Assembly: GCA_016839845.1 (NCBI GenBank) | Contig: JAEOTL010000084.1 | Location: 1-13,555 of the forward strand | Length of the DNA: 13,555 bases | Direction of reading: 5' to 3' | Source: Promethearchaeota archaeon | GTDB taxonomy: Archaea > Asgardarchaeota > Lokiarchaeia > Sigynarchaeales > SOKP01 | In this document: in pieces, positions 7,011-12,573 of the stretch | How the letters are laid out: each line of letters opens with the position of its first letter | How positions within the stretch are numbered: position 1 is the first letter of the stretch | Program-made: the position numbers and the translations under genes | Notes under the pieces: model-generated | Told to the model about the DNA's origin: nothing | What the model saw: only the letters and a program-made list of their open reading frames with translations | The model's database searches: none

Positions 7011-7042
7011 ACAAAAAAAATAAAAGAGACTAGAAAAATCTA

Positions 7043-7987
7043 ATGAAAATTGAAAAATCGAGCCAAGACCTCGAAAATGAGGTAATATACGGCGATCTCT
7101 GTATCCATTGTGGAAGTTGTAACGCTTTTTGTCCTCATATGGATTTTAACCAAGAAACTGGAGAGGCTTATGTAGTAGATGAATGCGCTGAGACTGTAGG
7201 ACTTTGTTATAACTCATGTCCGAGAACATTTCTAGAGATATCTAAAATTGAAGAAAAATTATTCGGAAAAACGCGTGTTGATTTAGCGGTTGGAGTGTAT
7301 AATGATATAATTCAAGTAAAATCAAATAATAAAGACGAAATATTATATAATTTAACTGTTGCAGCTTTTGAATCAGGAATAGTCAAACATATGGTGTTAG
7401 GTGAACCTAAAAGTAAGAAACCTCCAGTAGCATTTCCTGTTGTGGTTGATAATGCTGAAGATGCAAAGAAATATATACCAAAAAAGACTATGGATAATGC
7501 AGGACCTTTAGTTACCGGAATTGGTAAAGCTTATAAAGATTATAAACGTGATATTGGGATACTTGCGAATCCTTGTCATTTACAAGGTTTAGCTAAAATT
7601 CTCGCTAGTGATTTCAATACAGGAGCAGAAAGAACATCTTTACGCATGGCTTTTGCCTGTTCTTCAGGAGGAATGACCGGATGTAAATATTGTACCGATT
7701 TTGCAGGAGAATTTTCAGATATTACATATTCACCATGGGGCGCACCTAAAGGCTCTGAGGAAGCATTTTTAATAATTAGAACTGAAACAGGTCAAAAAGT
7801 AGTAGATGCTGCTGTTAAAAAGAAGTTAATTGCAATTACCGATCCACATCCCGACTTATCTGGAATGAAAAATTTTCTTAATAAAAAGCGTAAAAAGAAT
7901 TTTCTCACTCTTCTTGGAAAGGGTTTGGTTACCGCTAAGTATCTAAATCTTAATGTAGATGAGTTAAAAGATATTCTTGAAGATTAA
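7043..7987 (+). CDS. Coenzyme F420 hydrogenase/dehydrogenase beta-subunit-like iron-sulfur flavoprotein
   Basis: This 314-residue protein belongs to the FrhB/FpoF/FdhB superfamily, whose members pass electrons between iron-sulfur clusters, FAD and F420 or another partner. The N-terminus holds a 4Fe-4S site Cys20-x2-Cys23-x2-Cys26-x3-Cys30 (CIHCGSCNAFCP), with further cysteines 48, 55 and 59 that could bind a second cluster. The FrhB core has NPCHLQGL at 176-183 (Cys178) and CKYCTDFAGEFSDI at 214-227, then SPWGAPKGSEEAFLIIRTETG at 230-250, equivalent to the family's flavin-binding and RTE region. FrhB itself is about 280 residues. No hydrogenase or formate dehydrogenase subunits are adjacent, so the partner must be encoded elsewhere; F420 as the substrate is not assured. 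It is controlled from its own promoter with a palindrome, and a T-rich tract follows the stop. Confidence 0.9.
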   Translation: MKIEKSSQDLENEVIYGDLCIHCGSCNAFCPHMDFNQETGEAYVVDECAETVGLCYNSCPRTFLEISKIEEKLFGKTRVDLAVGVYNDIIQVKSNNKDEILYNLTVAAFESGIVKHMVLGEPKSKKPPVAFPVVVDNAEDAKKYIPKKTMDNAGPLVTGIGKAYKDYKRDIGILANPCHLQGLAKILASDFNTGAERTSLRMAFACSSGGMTGCKYCTDFAGEFSDITYSPWGAPKGSEEAFLIIRTETGQKVVDAAVKKKLIAITDPHPDLSGMKNFLNKKRKKNFLTLLGKGLVTAKYLNLNVDELKDILED

Positions 7988-8003
7988 ATTCTCTATTCTT
8001 TAA

Positions 8004-8029
8004 TTTTTGTTTTTTTTTCTTTTTATTTT
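8004..8029 (+). terminator. Poly-T termination tract after the FrhB-like gene
   Basis: Beginning 16 bases after the TAA there are T runs of five, nine, five and four bases with few interruptions, without a stem-loop. This fits archaeal intrinsic termination of the rightward transcript. It overlaps the last codons of the leftward GTPase gene, so the two convergent genes leave almost no spacer. Confidence 0.55.
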
Positions 8030-8568
8030 GTTATTTGCTTTTCATATATTAAGCGTGTTAAAGTCTCGAAGATAATTTCATTGTTTTTCCCACTTTTTGA
8101 GGAACTCTCAAAGAAATAATCGATATTATACTTCTTTTGAAATTCTACTCCTTGGTCATATTCTACACTCCTTCTTACATCAGCTAAATCTAGCTTTTCT
8201 CCAACTAAAATAAACACTGGATTTACCGCATTATCATTAACAATATTATACCACTCTTCTAAGTGTTCAAAACTAGCTCTTCTTGTGATATCATAACAGA
8301 GTATACATCCTCGCGCTCCCTGCGCATAGTTTGGTAAAAAGATGCGGAATCTCCTTTCACCAGCAAAATCCCAAATCTGCAATCTTGTTATATTTTTGTC
8401 TAACTGAATATCATGAGTTGCTAGATCTGTCCCAATCGTTATTTTCTGAGGAATAAATTGCCCTGTTGTTAATCTTTGAACCATTGTGGATTTTCCAACA
8501 CCCCCATCTCCGACAACACAGACTTTGAACAAATTAACTGGCTTTTTTGATTTACTTCGCGTAGGCAT
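8023..8568 (-). CDS. Ras/Rab-like small GTPase
   Basis: This 181-residue single-domain GTPase carries all five G motifs in order. The P-loop is GDGGVGKS at 20-27. A switch I threonine lies in TIGTD (44-48). Switch II is WDFAGERRF at 66-74, with Asp67, Gly70 and Glu71 where Ras has Gln61. G4 is LVGEKLDL at 121-128, where the usual NKxD becomes EKLD. G5 is ESSSKSG at 154-160 in place of ETSAKxG. The WD in switch II and the length suggest the Rab/Arf-like families that are expanded in Asgard archaea. The C-terminus ends EKQITK with no cysteine, so lipid anchoring by prenylation is not expected; a basic N-terminus (RSKSKK) could help membrane contact. Glu for Asn in G4 may alter guanine selectivity or affinity. 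It has its own promoter 31-39 bases upstream. The gene upstream on the same strand is a membrane protein, 56 bases away. Confidence 0.95.
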   Translation of the reverse strand: MPTRSKSKKPVNLFKVCVVGDGGVGKSTMVQRLTTGQFIPQKITIGTDLATHDIQLDKNITRLQIWDFAGERRFRIFLPNYAQGARGCILCYDITRRASFEHLEEWYNIVNDNAVNPVFILVGEKLDLADVRRSVEYDQGVEFQKKYNIDYFFESSSKSGKNNEIIFETLTRLIYEKQITK

Positions 8569-8598
8569 ATGACATTTATTCTAAGAGTATTAATTATA

Positions 8599-8607
8599 TT
8601 ATATAAG
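8599..8607 (-). promoter_or_regulatory. Candidate TATA box for the GTPase gene
   Basis: On the minus strand CTTATATAA lies 31-39 bases before the ATG at 8568. The expected start site, about 25 bases downstream near 8577, would leave a leader of about nine bases, in keeping with the absence of a Shine-Dalgarno. Confidence 0.5.
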
Positions 8608-8624
8608 TTGATTTTAATAAATTT

Positions 8625-9476
8625 TTATTCAATTTTCAATTGATCTTTTATTTTATTATTAAGCGCTTTTAGATTTTCTATTATGTTTTCTTGCATATTA
8701 TCAGGTAACGGCTTTAGTACTTTATTTAATTGATCTCTACTAAATGTATTTATCTGTCTATAACTTAGAACCAGCGAGATGCCTGCGAAAGTTGGGGAAA
8801 CTATTAAGGAAACATAAAAAATTGGGGAAACTATAATTGGATCTGGACCGGGAAGATTAAGTTGAATCCCCATTGAAGGAATTTGGGTGATAAGAAAAAT
8901 AAATACCAAATTTAGCACATTTAAAGATAAAAATACAATTATACTCACCAGACTAATGAGCTTAAAATGTTTCAGTTTAAGAAACGAAACAATCGCAGTA
9001 TTTTTCTTTATTTTTTCATTATCTATAACCTCAATCTTTGAATACTTCCAGAGATCAAGAAAGATCCAGAAGAATCCAAATGAATAGCAGAAAATAAATA
9101 ATAAGTTGAAGTAGAAGAAATAAGTGTGCACTATATGCGAATTATAAAGAGATTCAGCTCCTAGCCAAAAAATAAGTATTAATTGTAGGAATGTAGTAAA
9201 CGATAATCTATTAGTATGTTTCTTCTCTAACCCTAAAGGGTTATAAATTACAAATCCATTATCAAATTCTGTTCTCCATTTATTTGAATTAATAATTTTA
9301 AAAAATAAAGAAAATCCAAAAGTTATAAGAGGGAATAACAACAACAAGATATCGTCCCAACTTTGATTAATAATCAAAATAAAAAGAAGACAAAATAAGA
9401 CTAAATCTCGAATTAAGCTTTCTGTTATTATATCTTTTATCGATAAAAAGTAATCTCTGGTACTTTTTTCACTCAT
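8625..9476 (-). CDS. Six-helix membrane protein, function unknown
   Basis: I do not recognise this 283-residue protein. Six membrane helices are visible at about 23-37, 42-60, 92-108, 117-141, 171-198 and 213-238, separated by a polar loop at 61-91 (containing WRTEFDNGFVIYNPLGLEKK) and a basic loop at 143-170. LPGPDP at 208-213 lies in the last extracytoplasmic loop. The C-terminal 45 residues are soluble and helical (QENIIENLKALNNKIKDQLK, 262-281), suited to a coiled coil or a partner-binding helix. No catalytic or transport motif is seen. It lies directly upstream of the Ras/Rab-like GTPase on the same strand with a 56-base gap that contains a promoter for the GTPase, so the two may share read-through transcription. 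Divergent from the gcv cluster, with which it shares a 181-base intergenic region. Confidence 0.78.
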   Translation of the reverse strand: MSEKSTRDYFLSIKDIITESLIRDLVLFCLLFILIINQSWDDILLLLFPLITFGFSLFFKIINSNKWRTEFDNGFVIYNPLGLEKKHTNRLSFTTFLQLILIFWLGAESLYNSHIVHTYFFYFNLLFIFCYSFGFFWIFLDLWKYSKIEVIDNEKIKKNTAIVSFLKLKHFKLISLVSIIVFLSLNVLNLVFIFLITQIPSMGIQLNLPGPDPIIVSPIFYVSLIVSPTFAGISLVLSYRQINTFSRDQLNKVLKPLPDNMQENIIENLKALNNKIKDQLKIE

Positions 9477-9541
9477 TTTTTGTATAAAAACAAGCGTTAT
9501 AATTAACTTTTATGTTTAGTAAATGAGATTAATTGATTTTT

Positions 9542-9592
9542 AAATGTAAGTTCTCGTTCTTAATCCTAAAAATTTAAATGAATCTTACATTT
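9542..9592 (+). promoter_or_regulatory. gcv promoter: TATA box enclosed by a 9-bp inverted repeat
   Basis: Arms AAATGTAAG (9542-9550) and CTTACATTT (9584-9592) are perfect reverse complements separated by 33 bases. Between them CTAAAAATTTAAAT (about 9566-9578) has the form of BRE plus TATA. Transcription would start near 9600, leaving about 58 bases of leader before the proposed gcvT start. The layout suits a dimeric regulator that bridges the promoter, or a leader-adjacent hairpin; which one is unknown. I see no glycine riboswitch in the leader. Confidence 0.4.
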
Positions 9593-9645
9593 TTATTCAA
9601 CAAGATATCAGTAGCACAAATAAAATCGTGTAAAACACTTTCATT

Positions 9646-9650
9646 GGTGA
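9646..9650 (+). promoter_or_regulatory. Shine-Dalgarno that supports an AUU start for gcvT
   Basis: GGTGA, complementary to the anti-Shine-Dalgarno UCACC of archaeal 16S rRNA, ends seven bases before ATT at 9658. No comparable site precedes the ATG at 9709 (the preceding bases are CTAGGGGCACGA, with GGGG only 4-9 bases away and inside conserved coding sequence). Confidence 0.45.
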
Positions 9651-9657
9651 AGAAACT

Positions 9658-10737
9658 ATTAGTAAAAGGACTCCCTTTTATCCTATTCATAAACAACTAG
9701 GGGCACGAATGGTTAATTTTGCCGGATGGGAAATGCCCATTCAATATGAAGGCATAATTAAAGAACATGAAAGTGTCCGTTCAAAAGCGGGAGTCTTTGA
9801 TATATCCCACATGGGAGAATTCCTCCTAGAGGGCAAAGATGTCATCCCTTTTCTACAACATGTTATGATTAATGATTTAACGTTACTTGAACCATCAAAA
9901 GGGCAATATTCCTGTATGTGTTATGAAAATGGGACGGTTGTAGATGATGTTTTCTATTATGAAGAGAATGAGGAGTTATTTAGGGTAATAGTTAATGCCA
10001 CCAATATTGAAAAGGATTACCAATGGTTAAACAGTAATAAAAATGCGTATAGTGTTACTATCCAAGATGTTACTACAGAACGAAGTAGATTAGCATTTCA
10101 AGGACCAGAAACAGATAATCTACTTCAACCTATTCTTAATATCGATCTCACTTTACTAAAAAGATTTTATTTTCAGCATTGCAGATTAAATGAAAATCCT
10201 GTTTTTCTAGCTCGGACTGGTTATACTGGAGAAAAAGGATTTGAAATATCTTTTGATAATAAATATTCAGAAGATATCTGGAATGCTCTAGTTGATACAG
10301 GAGCAACCCCTGCGGGATTAGGGGCGAGAGATTCACTACGGTTAGAGGCTAGTTATTCTTTGTATGGTCACGAGATAAGTGACTCAATTACTCCCGTAGA
10401 AGCGGGATTAGATTGGCTAGTTAAACCTAAGGAAGGAATAGACTATATTGGAAAAGAGATCTTAGCTACACAGAAATCTGAAGGAACTAAGAGATCGCTT
10501 GTTGGGCTTAACCTATTAGATCGTGGCATTATTAGGGAAAAGTTCAAGATATTTAGGGATGGGAGTCAAATTGGATATGTGACTTCAGGGGGGTATTCAC
10601 CTACTCTCAAGAAGACAATTGGGCTAGGGCTAGTAACTTCTGAATATAAGGAAATTGGCACAGAAATAGAAATTGAAGTCCGTGGAAAGCTGTTGAAAGG
10701 GATAATCGTGTCTACACCATTTTATCGGAATGTGTGA
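9658..10737 (+). CDS. gcvT: Glycine cleavage system T protein (aminomethyltransferase)
   Basis: The T protein takes the aminomethyl group from lipoylated H protein, releases ammonia and forms 5,10-methylene-tetrahydrofolate (or the pterin analogue used by the host). Conserved blocks, numbered from ATT 9658 (359 residues), are VNFAGWEMP at 19-27, SRAGVFDISHMGE-like SKAGVFDISHMGE at 42-54, GTVVDDVFYY with Asp96-Asp97 (the catalytic Asp region), ARTGYTGEKGFEI at 185-197, and GARDSLRLEASYSLYG at 222-237. The first ATG, at 9709, would delete SKRTPFYPIHKQLGAR, which is clearly homologous to the family N-terminus (KKTPLYEEHxxLGAR). The frame is open from a stop at 9631 but contains no ATG, GTG or TTG, so translation probably starts at ATT 9658, behind GGTGA, or a one-base indel hides a GTG/TTG start. 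First gene of the gcvT-gcvH-gcvPA-gcvPB cluster; gcvH follows after 33 bases. Confidence 0.95.
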   Translation: MSKRTPFYPIHKQLGARMVNFAGWEMPIQYEGIIKEHESVRSKAGVFDISHMGEFLLEGKDVIPFLQHVMINDLTLLEPSKGQYSCMCYENGTVVDDVFYYEENEELFRVIVNATNIEKDYQWLNSNKNAYSVTIQDVTTERSRLAFQGPETDNLLQPILNIDLTLLKRFYFQHCRLNENPVFLARTGYTGEKGFEISFDNKYSEDIWNALVDTGATPAGLGARDSLRLEASYSLYGHEISDSITPVEAGLDWLVKPKEGIDYIGKEILATQKSEGTKRSLVGLNLLDRGIIREKFKIFRDGSQIGYVTSGGYSPTLKKTIGLGLVTSEYKEIGTEIEIEVRGKLLKGIIVSTPFYRNV

Positions 10738-10770
10738 AATCATAAAATATTATAAATAGAGTTAACAACT

Positions 10771-11166
10771 ATGAGTTATGAATTTCCAAGTGATTTAAAA
10801 TACACTGTTACTCATGAATGGGTAAGAATTGAAGATTCTGTTGCAATTGCAGGAATTACTGATTATGCTCAACATCAACTAGGTGATATTGTTTTTGTTG
10901 AGCTTCCCAATACGGGCATGGTATTTGAAAAAGAGAGTAATGCCGGAGAAATTGAGTCTGTAAAAGCCGTAGGAGACTTTTTAATGCCTTTATCAGGAGA
11001 AATCATAGATATTAATAAAAATCTTTCAAATAACCCTGATCTTGTTAATACTCATCCCTTTGGAGAAGGGTGGATGATAAAGATAAAAATATCTCATATT
11101 GAAGAAATCGCTGACCTCCTTTCGGTTAAAGATTATGAAGATTTTGTTGGATCTCAAGAACAATAA
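10771..11166 (+). CDS. gcvH: Glycine cleavage system H protein (lipoyl carrier)
   Basis: The H protein shuttles the aminomethyl group from the P protein to the T protein and then electrons to dihydrolipoamide dehydrogenase, all on a swinging lipoyl arm. The 131-residue product has the full family pattern: TVTHEWV at 12-18, GITDYAQHQLGDIVFVELP at 28-46, ESVKAVGD at 62-69 with the lipoylated Lys65, then PLSGEIIDIN at 73-82, and GWMIKIK at 100-106. Length and domain are standard. The ATG at 10771 is the natural start; there is only a weak ribosome site. It follows gcvT by 33 bases, and a 12-T run directly follows its stop, which could end or weaken transcription before gcvPA. Lipoate ligase or synthase genes are not in the window. 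Confidence 0.97.
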   Translation: MSYEFPSDLKYTVTHEWVRIEDSVAIAGITDYAQHQLGDIVFVELPNTGMVFEKESNAGEIESVKAVGDFLMPLSGEIIDINKNLSNNPDLVNTHPFGEGWMIKIKISHIEEIADLLSVKDYEDFVGSQEQ

Positions 11167-11168
11167 TC

Positions 11169-11180
11169 TTTTTTTTTTTT
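11169..11180 (+). terminator. Twelve-T tract between gcvH and gcvPA
   Basis: A run of 12 T begins two bases after the gcvH stop codon. Archaeal RNA polymerase terminates at such tracts without a hairpin, so this could lower or stop read-through within the gcv cluster. A/T-rich sequence after it (TTTAAATTAA, about 11186-11195) could supply a second promoter for gcvPA. Confidence 0.4.
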
Positions 11181-11217
11181 AATTCTTTAAATTAATTTTG
11201 ATAATCAAATATTAGAG

Positions 11218-12573
11218 TTGCTTAAAGTGGATTTTATACCTCACGATAATAAAACAATTATAGAAATGATGGAAGTTATAGGGATATCTAAAGTTGAGGA
11301 ACTATTCCAAGATATTCCAAAAGAATTAATTAGAGAAAGATTAAATCTAGACCCCGGATTATCTGAACCTGATCTTTTAACCAAGCTTGAAGAAATTTCT
11401 AAAAAAAACAAAATTTATTCTAACTCTTTTTTGGGAGCAGGATGCTATTATCATTACATTCCCTCACTAGTCAATTTTGTCATATCCCGTTCAGAATTTT
11501 TCACAGCATATACTCCCTATCAAGCTGAGGCGAGTCAAGGGTATTTACAAGCTATTTACGAATACCAGACTGTAATCTCCAAACTTACTCAAATGGATAT
11601 TGCTAATGCTAGTATGTATGATGGATCTACTGCCCTTGCAGAAGCAGCTATTATGGCGACTTTAATAACCAATAAAAAGTCAATAGTATTACTTGAAGGA
11701 ATCCACCCCGAATATGTAAGCGTTGTTCAGACATATTGTTGGGCTCAAAATATAACCATCAAATTTGCTAGAGTGGATACAATAATTGACCAACTTAATG
11801 AAGATGTTGCAGCCCTATTATTCCAAAGTCCCAATTTTTTTGGTGATATCGAAAATATTTCACAGTTAGTTGAATTGGTTAAGAAAAAATTTCCTGAATG
11901 TTTAATAGTTCAAGCTATGACTGATTTGACTTGTTTAGGTGTAATTAAACCTCCTGGAACAACAGATATCGACATTTTTATTGCTGAAGGGCAATCATTT
12001 GGAATAAACCCTTCATTTGGAGGTCCCGGGTTAGGAATTTTTACCGCTAAAAAGAAATATTTAAGAAAAATGCCTGGGAAGTTAATTGGAAAAACAAAAG
12101 AAATTAACGGGATGAACGAGGGGTTTATCTTAACACTCCAAGCGCGTGAACAACACATTCGTCGAGAAAGGGCTAGCTCGAATATATGCACAAATCAAGC
12201 GTTGTGCTCACTTGCAGCTCTTGTCTATCTTTTAACAATAGGAAAGCGGGGTTTGAAAGAAGTAGCAACTCAAAACCTTCAAAAAACGCATTATGTAAAA
12301 AAAGAATTAGGAAAAATACCCGGTTATAAAATATTAAATAAAAAACCGACTTATAATGAATTTTTGCTCGAGTGTCCCGACGTGGATTCACTTATTAAAC
12401 AATGCGAAGAAAGAAATCTCTTACCTCCATTAAAAATTTCGAAATATTACCCCGAAATGAAGAATATTGCATTGGTATGTATAACCGAAACTAATACAAA
12501 AGATTCAATTGAGAAGTTTCTATATGCGGCAAAATCAGCCCTAACCAACATAAAAAGGAGGGAAAATCAATGA
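11218..12573 (+). CDS. gcvPA: Glycine dehydrogenase (decarboxylating) subunit 1
   Basis: This is the N-terminal half of the split P protein, the PLP-dependent enzyme that decarboxylates glycine and loads its aminomethyl group on the H protein; it acts as a heterotetramer with subunit 2. From TTG 11218 it has 451 residues, the usual length. Family blocks are FIPHDNKTI at 6-14, FLGAGCYYHYIPSLV at 71-85, RSEFFTAYTPYQAEASQGYL at 91-110 and NASMYDGSTALAEA at 130-143. Near the C-terminal third come FGGPGLGIF, MPGKLIGKT, LTLQAREQHIRRERASSNIC. Subunit 1 lacks the PLP lysine, as expected. No ATG is available: the candidates are TTG 11218 and GTG 11227, and the latter gives a start (MDFIPH) that fits relatives (M-x-Y/F-IPH) equally well. 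The stop overlaps the start of gcvPB (ATGA, 12570-12573), showing translational coupling. Confidence 0.96.
   Translation: MLKVDFIPHDNKTIIEMMEVIGISKVEELFQDIPKELIRERLNLDPGLSEPDLLTKLEEISKKNKIYSNSFLGAGCYYHYIPSLVNFVISRSEFFTAYTPYQAEASQGYLQAIYEYQTVISKLTQMDIANASMYDGSTALAEAAIMATLITNKKSIVLLEGIHPEYVSVVQTYCWAQNITIKFARVDTIIDQLNEDVAALLFQSPNFFGDIENISQLVELVKKKFPECLIVQAMTDLTCLGVIKPPGTTDIDIFIAEGQSFGINPSFGGPGLGIFTAKKKYLRKMPGKLIGKTKEINGMNEGFILTLQAREQHIRRERASSNICTNQALCSLAALVYLLTIGKRGLKEVATQNLQKTHYVKKELGKIPGYKILNKKPTYNEFLLECPDVDSLIKQCEERNLLPPLKISKYYPEMKNIALVCITETNTKDSIEKFLYAAKSALTNIKRRENQ
12557..12562 (+). promoter_or_regulatory. Strong Shine-Dalgarno of gcvPB
   Basis: GGAGGG lies inside the last codons of gcvPA, seven bases before the ATG at 12570. 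It is the only full-strength Shine-Dalgarno in the window and sits at an ATGA overlap, which fits coupled, equal-dose synthesis of the two P-protein subunits. It also fixes the gcvPB start. Confidence 0.85.

Larger units (their letters stand above)
6687..7042. other. Non-coding stretch before the FrhB-like gene
   Basis: These 356 bases contain no intact gene that I can support. The left two thirds hold a possible decayed gene on the minus strand (6742-6950). The right end holds the promoter and palindrome for the downstream gene. The plus-strand frame running across 6640-6882 is Asn/Phe/Pro-rich, overlaps the end of the winged-helix gene and looks like a chance frame. Confidence 0.55.

Noticed and set aside
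8625..9476. A roadblock/longin partner or GAP for the small GTPase
   Set aside because: The neighbouring protein is hydrophobic with six helices and shows no roadblock, longin or arginine-finger pattern.
9593..9657. A glycine riboswitch in the gcvT leader
   Set aside because: The leader is about 60 bases, A/T-rich and has none of the conserved purine-rich paired elements of the glycine aptamer.
11910..12391. Two minus-strand frames opposite gcvPA
   Set aside because: They are shadows of a highly conserved gene on the plus strand and have no motif of their own. The same applies to those opposite the ten-helix protein (5664-5855), gcvT (10148-10336) and gcvPB (12856-13095), and the plus-strand frame inside the six-helix protein (8887-9087).
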